Shown piece after piece: positions 23,249 to 33,229 of a DNA stretch of 63,099 nucleotides. Below the pieces are notes generated by a model. It had not been told where the DNA came from. It worked only from the letters and a program-made list of their open reading frames with translations, and searched no databases. Position 1 is the first letter of the stretch, and each line of letters starts with the position of its first letter. The position numbers and the translations under genes were made by a program. The stretch comes from Rhizopus sp. PT2906 (taxonomy: Eukaryota; Mucoromycota; Mucoromycetes; Mucorales; Rhizopodaceae), in the NCBI GenBank assembly GCA_025529335.1, contig JAMYHX010000230.1, positions 1-63,099 on the forward strand, read 5' to 3'.

Positions 23249-24226
23249 TTAAGATTTGGTGATCGTAACAGTGGCAGGACCATTGACTCCCTTGAGAATA
23301 ATTTCATGATTAACAACTTCAACAGATCCATTACCAGATACATGGACTCTGACACCACCAGGATACATTTGCTTTGAGTAGGACCACTTGGCCTCACCTT
23401 CACCATCCAATTCGACTGTGTACTCTCTCTTGCCATGGTCAAATGATTCCTTCTTGAAAGTGACTGTGGCGTCCAAGCAAATAGGAGGATATCCGAAATC
23501 CTTAATATACTTGACGACCTTACCAGCGCAAAGAGGGACCTGTTGTTGGACAGTCTTCAAGAAGGAAGTAGGAATGGAGCCAGCCAAATCTATTTGTGTA
23601 ATATAAACAATGGAAATACCGGTGCTTGTCTTTTCAACTTTCCAACCAGAGAGGATCAAGTTGGCACGAACGACGCCAGAGTTTTCAGGGATCTGAGGGT
23701 CAGTGACAGAGGTCAAGACAATATAGCCTCCATTTTCTGAGGTTTCACGCAATGAGGTGCCTGCGATATCACGAGGACTTGTGTGTACATTTAATTTTTA
23801 TGCTCTCCTTTTTGTATATATATATATGGTGATCTTACCTGATAGGCCATGGTGTCTTTAACTTTGTCCAGAATAAGGATTCGTATCTGCTATATAATTG
23901 CTTAATTTCTGAAGTATCGTACTTTTCATCCCCTAGGCACACAATAGGATGAACAACTTTATCAGAAAAAAAAGATGCTTGTACTTACAAATCTTTCTGC
24001 ATCCAGGGAATGTACAAACAGCCAAGAGTTGTTGTGGGGTATATTGATCACCTTCGACGACAATGTCACCACGGACAAGAGGAATAGGATTACCCTCGAC
24101 CGTCTTGTTATAAAGCTTGACACCTTCTTTTTCTTGAACAAAGGTCCAGCCGTCAGTGGTAGAGGCGAGTTCTTTCAAGCTGGACAAGGCTTGATGAGCT
24201 TTTTCAGTGTGTGGATTAGTAGACAT
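23249..24226 (-). CDS. START-domain lipid-binding protein
   Basis: Single StAR-related lipid transfer domain protein. Three exons (23989-24226, 23839-23932, 23249-23777 in transcript order) join in phase to 286 residues. START hallmarks in order are WTFVQEKEGVKLYNK, VEGNPIPLVRGDIVV, CRKIWDEKYD (the conserved W-D-x-x), LFWTKLKTPWPISPRD, GIVYITQIDL-like SIVYITQIDLAGSIPTSF, then a C-terminal beta-rich extension (ATVTFKKESFDHGKREYTV) ending VTITKS. No membrane segment or targeting peptide is seen, so it is likely cytosolic. The lipid ligand is unknown. Confidence 0.88.
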
Positions 24227-24711
24227 TGTTTAAAATTAAAAAAAGAGAAAAAAAGGAAAAAAAAAGCAAGAAAAAACGTGTTTAAATAGATTGAATTTTG
24301 ATGTCATTTGAGATAGTACTTTTTGCGGGGTAAAAATAAAAGAGTGAAAATCGCTGTCGTGTTCCTGTATTGTTTGTATTAGCACAATCACAAAAAGAAG
24401 CAAACATATAAAGGAGAATAAAGGTTATTCTATGTTTCTATTTCATCATTTTGTTCAAAACTTGTTTTCTCTCTCTCTTTTTTTTGCATTTCTCTTGAAT
24501 GAATCAATGCATTTTCATATGAAAGTGGGGTCAAGTTACACTTTTTTCATATGTTAATATGTCATACACTTTATTGATTATAGACATATTCAGAATGAGA
24601 AATAAAGGTTATATATGAAATGACAATAGCGTGTTATTCTTTCTTATACGCTTGAAAATAAAGAATGATGTAGACTATACATACCCATCTGTTTCTACAC
24701 TCATATGTATG

Positions 24712-24753
<42 letters not shown>

Positions 24754-24868
24754 TTAAACAAGACATGTGAAGAGGGGAGAAAGCTTCTTTAAAGACAGAC
24801 AGATTTTTTTATTATTCAAGATGTTGTATGATATGAGATAAAAAGAAAAGAAAAAAAAAATAGAGTCC
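24227..24868. other. Intergenic region with a (TG)n microsatellite
   Basis: It holds the START-gene promoter side and the 3' side of the TBC gene. A TATA/(TG)n microsatellite runs from about 24700 to 24749, with roughly fifteen TG units from 24719. Confidence 0.6.
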
Positions 24869-27190
24869 TTAGATGATTTGAGGCTCTTGACAAATGATTG
24901 AATTCTTCATTACGGTTGTTGTTGTTGTAGGCGATACAGTTGTTGCAGTCATTGGAGGTGGTGTTATTGGACTATTTCCAAATGCATTCCAAATTCTTGA
25001 ATACATGCTTGATCTTTTACTATTATACTGACTACTATTCATAGAAGTCAAGGATGTTGTAGATGACGCATAGCTTTCTGTACTTGCTCTTGGCTCTGTC
25101 GTTGGTGTGCTTACTCTGGCCAAAATGGAAGCAGTGGAACTACGCTTGAGATGGACAGATGAGGCACGACGAACGGGGTATAATAAACTAGTCTCTAATT
25201 CAGCTAATCTAACTTTAGCCTCTGCTAAATATTTTTCAAGCTCGCGACAACGTAATTCGCTTTCGACATATTTCGTCTTATATTCGTTCTCTTGCTGAGA
25301 TAAGGATGCGATGGCCATCGTGTGACGTCTTTGCTCCTTTTGTGTGATTTTTTGTTGCTCTTGTTGACCAAACAGAATGCTGTGGGCAGCAAAGACTTCC
25401 TCCGAAAACGTATCACGGGGCATAAAGAACTGTTGCTTTTCTTTTTCTAATTCAGCCACACGCTGTTCTAGCAGTTCAACCTCCTTGGCAAGTGTCATCT
25501 TTTCGAGCTGCAGTTCAGCAGCTGTCTTCTTGGCAACGGTAGCCATTTCCAAGACCTGTTCTTGATCTTGATATAATTGATCACGTTCACTTGTTGTGTC
25601 TTCGAGCTCGCTTGTTAAGTAGATGATCTTTTGCATCATGGTTGTTTGGTGTTCTAAAGCCTGTTGAAGCTGGCGGCTGAGGTGCTCACAGTGTCGATAG
25701 AGAGCCTCATAGCGTTGTGTTGTCTCAAAGTGATCAATCTTGATAGCAACCAGTTCGGATGTGACATTTTGAAGTGCTGCATCTACTTGTTCCTGATGCT
25801 TTCTAGCATGTTCATCTTCATCCTCTTCATCACTACTGCTGTGGTTATTATTATTAACAGTCAGCAATGAAGGCAGCCTTGTGTCAGTCATGATAGCACC
25901 TGCAATCAAAGCACCAAAGTCACCTGTGTCACGAAGCGACTCGACAAACGAATTAAAATTGTCCTTCTTTTTCTTTTCCTGGTCGTCAAGATCTACGGGG
26001 ACACTAGCCGGCGGCAATTGTGTCTGGACAGCGTGGGCCAACTTGACCTTGTACTTTTTGACTCGTTTTTCAAGAACGGCGTTACGCTTGCTGAGTTTAA
26101 GTTGTGCAGCTTCTTGCTCCATACCTTGCATCTTGAGCTGTGTGTTCTCTTTCTGAAGTTGTGCAACCGTACGTGCCAGATCAGCCGTCTGAGTTATCTG
26201 ATGCTGCACTGTTGAATTGAGCTGCATCATGTCTTGATAAAAGAGGGCTGCGTCGTGTGGATAGCATGCAAAGAACTCGGAAGATTGGATAAATGCAAGC
26301 ACTTGGTCGGCTTGGTTCATGCTCAGGATCATCTTTTCATTCCTTTGCATCAAGCAAAGGGAAAACCTCAAGGCAGTTTCAACAGCGCCTTCTAAAAAGA
26401 CAAGATCATACAGCCGCTTCATCTGAGTGATGGGGAGCGGAGAGTTTGTAAACAAGGAGGGAAACCAGGAGGCAGCATACATTGAGGGATAAATTCGGAG
26501 AAGATCAAGGTGTCGCTTGACGTCAGGACAGAGGGTAGCTAACAGTGACTGATAAGTAGAAAGACATTCGGAGAGTCCACTGATGAATAGACGACGTAGA
26601 TCATAAAGCTCCATCAATCTTTTATGGTTAGTTTATGTCATTTAACTTTAATATTTTTGTGTACCTGACAAAAGTCGCAAATGCTTCCTTTTCCTCCATC
26701 TCAGATAATAATGGGACAACCAAGGGAGCCATACCATGACAATATCCTACTTGGGCATCGTAAACACTATATGCTTTCAGTACACGAGCTAGCGCTTCCC
26801 GATCGACCTGATGAAGATTGTCTTGAATGACCGACTGAATATCTTTTTCAATAACCGTCTGATAGCTGTTGCTGTTGCTGCTCAGGGTATCATAGATAGC
26901 GTAAAGCTGATAAACATTAGCGTGTGAAATCGATTGCCATTGCTTTCCCCGTTCTTTGGTCAGTCCTTGTTCCTGTATACATGCTTGAAATAAGTCGATG
27001 ATATGGTCATCCGCTTGCTGAAATATAGGTCGTGGATCTGACTTTAATCTATCTTTGTGCTTTTCCACGCGAGCAAGTAATAGTGAGGTCTATTAAAATG
27101 AGTTTAGATAAAAGCTCAACACATAAAAAGAGAGCATACATTTATTATATTTTCTTTGCTTTCTAATGTCTGTGGTTGATTTTCATCCAT
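24869..27190 (-). CDS. TBC (Rab-GAP-like) domain protein with long coiled coil
   Basis: Three exons (27140-27190, 26665-27089, 24869-26618 in transcript order) join in phase to 741 residues. Residues 40-260 form a TBC domain: QWQSISHANVYQLY, TVIEKDIQSV, LARVLKAYSVYDAQVGYCHGMAPL and LMELYDLRRLFISGLS. About 270-560 is predicted coiled coil rich in Gln/Glu/Lys with an acidic SSSDEEDEDEH patch, and a Ser/Thr-rich tail follows. The layout resembles EVI5/Gyp5-like Rab regulators at membranes. Both catalytic fingers are altered: the IxxDxxR arginine is Ser (IEKDIQS) and YCQG is YCHG. It may therefore bind Rabs without activating GTP hydrolysis. Confidence 0.87.
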
Positions 27191-27560
27191 TTTTTCTTTA
27201 TAGAATCTATGCAACTGTCATCAATAAAAGAGAAAAAGAAAGAAAGAAAAGGGGAAAACGTAAATAAAAAGAATTTATCTTGCTTTTTTTACCTCGTACA
27301 AAAGTGTATTACAAAATAATTTTTTTTTAAAAAAAACACGGCTCTCACTTTGTTTTTTTCTGACTTGTTAGAGTTTATGCAGGAATATAAACATCTGTAA
27401 GGGGTTGACAAGGTTTTCTCTCTTTTTCTCTTTTAGTCTCTAGTCTCCCTTCAAAAAAAAAGGGGGGAAGAACAACACACGCATAAAGAAGATAGATGGA
27501 AATAGATTTCTTTATTTATTAGTCTGTTTTCCTAGCTCGAACTATATTTATAAAGGGTTA
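27191..27560. other. Short intergenic region between TBC and velvet genes
   Basis: About 370 bp of AT-rich DNA with A and T runs. It lies upstream of the TBC start and downstream of the velvet stop, both on the minus strand. Nothing else was seen. Confidence 0.5.
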
Positions 27561-28616
27561 TCATGTTGTGTTTCTTGTTTTTTTTTTGTATTTTTTATTA
27601 CCATCATTCCGAATAGGAATCTTTAAGCCTTGTTTTGCAAATATCTTTGATAGTTCAGTAGATTCTATAAAAAGTTATTTTAGTGATTTCCTCCTTTCTT
27701 TTTTTGATATTTTGATTTAGCTTTCTATGGTTACCTGTCATGCCAGGAAACTATATGATTTGAATTAGTTATTGCGCATATCATTAAATATATAAATACC
27801 TTTTTAGCAGAATAGACAGTAAAAGGATCAGAAAACACTTGAGCTACAATCTTACTTTTTGCATTCTCTTGGAAATCCGAACTACATAAAGAGTTATTAT
27901 TATTATTATTATTATTCTCAGCAATACATACTTGGCCAGTTTCATCAAACTAAATCGAAGTGTATATCTTCCTTCTGTACGAATGCTCAGATCAGGAAAG
28001 GCAAAATAAAGTCCAGGTTCATTCTTGGCGTTCTTTAATAGACTAGGTGAACTAACAAGTGAACCCATGAGGACTCGAGTGCATTTAGGTGGATTGGATA
28101 TGATGTTGCGTTCTTCGGTTCGATCATCGGACCAAAGCGTGACATGAAGCACAAAGAACGGAATTTGAAGGGATCTAGTGATGATGAGTATTGTTATTTT
28201 AACTGTTATTTTTCTGTTCTTACTGAATGTCCACTGGAACATCATTTTGCTTGACAATGAGTTGAACAATGGGTGGAGGATCAATGGGTCTTCTATCTTT
28301 TTCACCAAATCCACACATGCGAGCATGAAGAGGTTGTTGGCATACTACTAATTCATATGTTCTACATACACTTATATATGAGTAAATAAGCTCTACTAGA
28401 ACATGTACTAATAATAAACCTCTTTTCTCTTTCATCGTAACCTATTGATTGAAATGCAGGTGTTGTACTTATGGGTCGTTGTGGTCCTGACATATCTGTT
28501 GTTGTTGTTGTTGTTGTTGCTGTAGTAGTAGGTGTTGTAGTCATAGCAAATCGGTTGATATGGTATGGTTGTTGCTGTTGTTGCTGTTCTGATAAATAAG
28601 TATAGTCTCGGTTCAT
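27561..28616 (-). CDS. Velvet-domain regulator (VelB/VosA type)
   Basis: Fungal velvet factors form DNA-binding dimers controlling sporulation, light response and secondary metabolism. Six exons (28420-28616, 28224-28361, 27932-28174, 27800-27881, 27735-27750, 27561-27664 in transcript order) join in phase to 259 residues. After a Gln/Thr-rich N terminus comes the velvet domain: RTYELVVCQQPLHARMCGFG, EKDRRPIDPPPIVQLIV, FFVLHVTLWSDD, CTRVLMGSLVSSPSLLKN, FPDLSIRTEGRYTLRFSLM, and the C-terminal VFSDPFTVYSAKKFPGMT plus ELSKIFAKQGLKIPIRNDG. There is no long insertion inside the domain. Exon 5 is only 16 nt. Which velvet subfamily it belongs to is not decided. Confidence 0.94.
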
Positions 28617-28680
28617 GAAGGATATAAATTATTAAAAAAAAAAAAGATAAAAAAAGAGGTATTTTATTTTATTCTTATTA

Positions 28681-30238
28681 TCATTCAGGCTTTCCTATTA
28701 AACCTTTACCCCAATTTTGAATGATACGGGAACACTGCTGTCTAATATGGTTTGATTTACTAGTCTTCCATAAACCCATAGAGTCCAATTCTCTTGCATG
28801 GTATACACATTCTTCCCAATAAAACTTGGAGTACAATCTCTTTTCAATGACTCTCTAAAAAAATATATATATTGTGTCAGTCATAAAATATTGTATTCTA
28901 TTAATCTATTTACATCTAAATCCGAAACAAGATGCTTTCTTGCCGATGGTTTATAAATAGCAAAATCATTAGGAAGTACCAAGAAATCATTTCCAGCCAG
29001 GTAACTGGATAATAGACAAGCTGATCTTTTATCTACAAATCGTTCAGAGCACCTACATGGAGGGGGGGATATGAATATGAATTATGTACAAGAATCATTC
29101 TCAGTTTACCATGGTTGAACTGTTTTGCTCTGAATGACCAATGGTTCATAATCAATCGTATAATTCTCTACTTTATACACATCTTTTGCTTTTTTCCACT
29201 TTTCCAAATCAGTAGGTCCTTCATTCAGTTTGAATTGAGCATCATATAGACCCAACTTGCCTTCATTCACCAAACCGAGGACTTCTTTCTTTGTACGCGG
29301 GATATCATTGGCAGATACTACCTGTTGTTGAATCTCAAATGTAGGCACCACGAGCATATCACCAAGCTGCATTTGTTTGGTATATGTGTGGATTGTTCGA
29401 CGTAAATCGGTAGGTAAGATGATGCTTGAGGGTGTATCGCAAACATAGTTCGTTCTCGCGTACACTCGAGCAATGTTTCTTTCGGCATTCATGGGTAATA
29501 AGACCGAAATACTGTTGTGCCCTGAGGTCTCGATAAGATGAATATCAACATTTTGATAAAGAGAAGGCTTTGAATGGTACTCTTGTTCGATAGCATTTAA
29601 AATGTCTTTATGAGTTTGCTTAGATACATGAAGTGTGGCAGAAATAGGACCTATGTCATGATGAGTTTTATAAGATATGTGTGGATATATTGTATGTTAC
29701 CATTGTAATTTTCGGCTAGTGCAACGAGTTCTTTCCATGATTCCGGAGATACGTTGGTCAATAAACTAACATCGCTTTCATCAGATGACTGCGATGCTGA
29801 CTGCCAAAAGGGCGTTACTCCCTTTAAGGCGCCATATTCACTCTTGGAAAACATTTTGGATAGTTTTAAACCATGGGGCATAGTCGTGATGGCCGAGTAT
29901 GATAAATCTATTAATGATGTCATCATACAAGTTTTATTTTTATTATATGAATAATTACCAGCATCATAAGTACGGTCAATATGAAAATTGTCTCTTGTTG
30001 TGCGTTGAGAGAAGAGTTGAAAGAACCAGTGTGTGAAGTGAGCTGATGTGAGCAAGATGGAAAAGATTATGTAGAACAACACAAGTAATCTGACCCAACG
30101 CTTTCTTTTCTCTTGTTGCTGTTGTTGATTGGTTGGTAATATAGACTGTGGTGAGTGACCGAATAAGGAATCAGCCCAGTGATTTAACTGATGCCAATAT
30201 GCGTCATGCTTGTTTCTTTTTGATTCAGATTTATCCAT
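28681..30238 (-). CDS. Glycosyltransferase family 49-like type II membrane protein
   Basis: Multi-exon gene ending KGLIGKPE at 28681. The N terminus (MDKSESKRNKHDAYWHQ) is cytosolic, followed by one membrane anchor (VRLLVLFYIIFSILLTSAHF), giving a Golgi type II topology. The lumenal part shows the LARGE/B4GAT1-like pattern: GPISATLHVSKQTHKDI, NVDIHLIE, LLPMNAERNIARVYARTNYV, YDAQFKLNEGPTDLEKWKKA, NYTIDYEPLVI, PWCSERFVDKRSACLLSSYL, GNDFLVLPNDFAIYKP. Animal relatives add glucuronic acid or xylose to O-mannosyl glycans; the fungal substrate is unknown. Introns are short; exon 1 ends at about residue 92 (RTYDA). I see no separate first LARGE domain. Confidence 0.8.
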
Positions 30239-30350
30239 AAAGGAACGATATAAAGAGAGAGAGAGAGAGAGAGAGAAAGATTTGATTGGCTCAATTATGT
30301 AATTTATATTTTAAGCTGAAAGGACTGGTTTTTTCATATTTCTTCTCTTT

Positions 30351-30659
30351 ATGTCATACCCACCTCAAGCACCTCAGCAACAGTTTTATCCTCCTCCTCC
30401 TTTTCAGGGCGACTTTCAACAACAACAACAGCAACAGGCTTATTATCCTCCACCGCCACAAGGAGCATACCAGCCACAAGGAGCATACCAACCACAAGGA
30501 GCATACCAACCGCAGGGAGGATACCAACCACAGTAATACCTAGCTTAACTCGTAGTATGTATATAACTCACAATGTTTAACAGACCACCGCCACAAGTTG
30601 TCTATACCCAACCAGCACAAACAAGCCCTGCAGGATCTGACTTTTGCTGTGGATGGTAA
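30351..30659 (+). CDS. Small CYSTM-type protein with GAYQPQ repeats
   Basis: Two exons (30351-30532, 30584-30659) give 85 residues. The N-terminal part is Pro/Gln/Tyr-rich, with four tandem six-residue units (GAYQPQ three times, then GGYQPQ) after PPPPF and a Gln run. The second exon ends SPAGSDFCCGW, the short cysteine-rich C terminus seen in fungal CYSTM-type proteins, which attach to the plasma membrane in stress responses. The cysteine module is very short here, so the family call is moderate. A (GA)n tract (30257-30277) lies upstream and is shared with the divergent GT49 gene. Confidence 0.65.
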
Positions 30660-31338
30660 ACGGAGTACCTTCTTCTACATGTCTACTAACATTTTTTATA
30701 ATTATACATAGTTTGTCTAGTTTATTGATATGTTGCGCAATAGACTCACTTTGCTAACTCTATGCATTTTAAATAAATATTTACATTGATTCTGGTTACG
30801 AACTCATGTTCTCCTCATTTTAGAATAGGTACACAAAGTAATCTATAAATCAAATCCATTCCTCTATCTTGGACGCTCTAGAAGATGATAATAATGCTAC
30901 CTGCTTTCAACTCATGTACGCGCGGCGACTTGCTCCTTTCTTCTGTCTTCAGTTCGGGGCTTAAAGATGATACCACCGCTTAAATGGAATGAAATACATG
31001 AAACCTTTTTAAGCGGAAAAGACACATATTATCTCTCTCTCTCTCTCTCTCTCATACAAAAATGGACTGGTTAAAGCAAGGTTTTATGACAATGAATTTT
31101 GCTCCCTAATCATTTGTAAAAAAAAAAAGAAACTTTTCAACTAGAACCGGTGGGTATCACACACACACACACACACACACAAGGATGGCGCGTTACTTGG
31201 GGAAGACTGACTGGAAAATTTTTCTTAAGGAGAAAGATAAGGAAATAAGGATCTTGCTAAGCCAATAATATCATGGATGATGCATAGTCTAAGAACTATT
31301 TTTTTTCCTCTCTCTTTACATCTTTTTTTTTTTTTTGA
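30660..31338. other. Intergenic region with CT and CA microsatellites
   Basis: It contains a (CT)n run at about 31032-31053, a (CA)n run at about 31159-31181, and a long T tract ending just before the next ATG. No gene was seen. Confidence 0.6.
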
Positions 31339-32553
31339 ATGAAAGGTATTACGCCTGCAACTTTCATACCATTTCTACTACTTGTTACCTTTTGTATCTA
31401 TTTACTGTTTATATGGAGATCCTCTTTTCCTCCTCCATCATCTAAGCAGCAACAACAACAACAACAATTACCTAATACATCACGATTAGCCAGTAACAGT
31501 CGTCGTCATAGAATTGCTTCTGTCTTAGCCCATATCCGGACAAGCTATGTAACCAATCGCACACCAGACATATCTACACCACCACTTCTTATATTATACA
31601 GCTGTAAACCAAATCAGCAATGTGGAACGTTAGCCGAGCGAATGCTTGACATTACTCATGCCTACTATTATACTATGCTCCATCCGACAGATGCTGCATT
31701 TGCCTATGACATGATATACCCTATTCAATTCGAATGGTTTCTGGAACCCTCGCCTGGCTACATGGCCATGCGAACATGGCAAGCACAGTACTATCTGAAT
31801 CGAGCTGGACATCAAGATGTGACTTATATACCCATCATCAACGAAACCAGTCTGGCAGACGTTCCTCAACGCATCATAGGCACCACCGTATGGCAAAAAC
31901 GAACCAGCTGGAACGAGACAACGACCGGTAAAGCAGGACAGTACGGCCTAAGTCGACTCGCGGTGAAATCCGATTGGTTTTTGATCGTTAGCCGTCTCTT
32001 ATTCTATCGGCCGACAGATTGGCTTTCACAGCAGTTGGAGCCTTATCGAGAGTTAATGGGTGGACAGGTTAGGTTGGGCGAAGGCTTGAACATGCTTGAT
32101 CCCCATAATGCGATATTACCCCCATCTCACCCATCCTGGTTTCGGGTGGGCGTGCGCGTGACGGACATGGGAGACGTGGATCAAACAGCTGCTCAGGTCC
32201 AACAAGTATGCGTGGGAAATTGCCACGTCTTTATCTCTGCAACCTCGTCAGGGGCTCTTGCTCGAATGCGTCAAAGGCTGTTAGGTGTTTGTTCAGTACA
32301 TGCTGTAGCTGAGGGGTATTCCTTTGAGGATCTGGATACACCGCCCAAGACGTGGAGAATGTTTCAGTCGGATGAAGAGCAGCTTAAGAAACAGTATGCA
32401 CGCGTGTTTATGGACTGGATGATCTTGACGCGTATGGATTATTTGATCGGACGAGAAGATGATCAACTATTGAAAGTAGCAGCTTGGTCAGCACAAGTAC
32501 AAACGGATGTCATGAGTCGAAACGGTTCATTTATATCTTTAACAGATTGGTAA
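31339..32553 (+). CDS. Fucosyltransferase-like type II membrane protein
   Basis: Intronless 404-residue protein. A single N-terminal anchor (ATFIPFLLLVTFCIYLLFIW) precedes a Gln-rich stem, a Golgi-enzyme layout. The catalytic part begins CGTLAERMLDITHAYYYTML, similar in pattern to the donor-binding start of NodZ/FUT8/plant-type fucosyltransferases (G-x-x-x-R, then a helix with YALL). It ends FMDWMILTRMDYLIGREDDQLLKVAAWSA, resembling the DW-x-x-L-x-x-x-D-x-LI-x-S ending of that fold. Mucorales walls contain fucose, so the activity is plausible, but this rests on motif resemblance only. It sits in the middle of a secretory-pathway cluster of genes (GT49 nearby), probably by chance. Confidence 0.55.
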   Translation: MKGITPATFIPFLLLVTFCIYLLFIWRSSFPPPSSKQQQQQQQLPNTSRLASNSRRHRIASVLAHIRTSYVTNRTPDISTPPLLILYSCKPNQQCGTLAERMLDITHAYYYTMLHPTDAAFAYDMIYPIQFEWFLEPSPGYMAMRTWQAQYYLNRAGHQDVTYIPIINETSLADVPQRIIGTTVWQKRTSWNETTTGKAGQYGLSRLAVKSDWFLIVSRLLFYRPTDWLSQQLEPYRELMGGQVRLGEGLNMLDPHNAILPPSHPSWFRVGVRVTDMGDVDQTAAQVQQVCVGNCHVFISATSSGALARMRQRLLGVCSVHAVAEGYSFEDLDTPPKTWRMFQSDEEQLKKQYARVFMDWMILTRMDYLIGREDDQLLKVAAWSAQVQTDVMSRNGSFISLTDW

Positions 32554-32665
32554 CAAAAGCGATTTATTGTATATGTACTATTACTATTTACTATTAGTTG
32601 TGAAATAAATAAAGAGAAGGGGGGGGGAATAGAGTTTCTCTAGACTGAAACTTTGTATATATATA

Positions 32666-33229
32666 TTAAGCAGCATTCAAGAAGAATTGATCTAATCTAC
32701 AATAGCGAGACTGGCATCGGCGAAGACCGGAGCTTTTAGTTTGATCGGTAGTTGACGAAGCATTTGCCCTTGAAAACATTTCAGATAATAAAGATACAGG
32801 CTTTGGTAATGTGGACGAGCGACGGATAAGCGGTTTCTTTTTAATTATCTCTTGTTGTTGAGGTTGTGGTTGGGGTTGACGCTGTGAGTGATCATCGATA
32901 TAGAATTTACGTCTATTTGACTTTAACTTGGGTTCATTTAGATTAGGCAAAGAGCGACTTCGCTTGAGGGTATGTTGCTTTACAGTCATATCAATGTCTG
33001 CTACAGTATTTGGCTTTTGCTTCTTTTGTAAAACGGAATGTCTATACCACAGCCTCCAAGACAGGTTCTCCAAACGAAATCCATCTTGGATATTCGACTT
33101 ACATTTTGTGAAAATAGCCCATAAAGAGGATAGCTGGTCGAGATTGTTCCAAGGTAAGGAATGCTCTGCTAATGTATTCTTGATCAACAATGGCAAATGG
33201 ATTTCATTTGAAGACGAATAATAATACAT
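32666..33229 (-). CDS. DUF1752-type protein (AreA N-terminal-like domain)
   Basis: 187-residue protein. I chose the ATG at 33227-33229 (MYYYSSSNEIHLPL); in-frame codons further up look like leader. Residues 25-57 carry the domain found at the N terminus of AreA-type regulators: SSLWAIFTKCKSNIQDGFRL followed by ENLSWRLWYRH. A basic Ser-rich region (LKRSRSLPNLNEPK, RRSSTLPKPVS) with a Gln/Pro run follows, offering likely kinase or 14-3-3 sites. There is no GATA finger, so it is a stand-alone member, perhaps interacting with phosphatases or regulators. Function unknown. It converges on the fucosyltransferase-like gene. Confidence 0.8.
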   Translation of the reverse strand: MYYYSSSNEIHLPLLIKNTLAEHSLPWNNLDQLSSLWAIFTKCKSNIQDGFRLENLSWRLWYRHSVLQKKQKPNTVADIDMTVKQHTLKRSRSLPNLNEPKLKSNRRKFYIDDHSQRQPQPQPQQQEIIKKKPLIRRSSTLPKPVSLLSEMFSRANASSTTDQTKSSGLRRCQSRYCRLDQFFLNAA

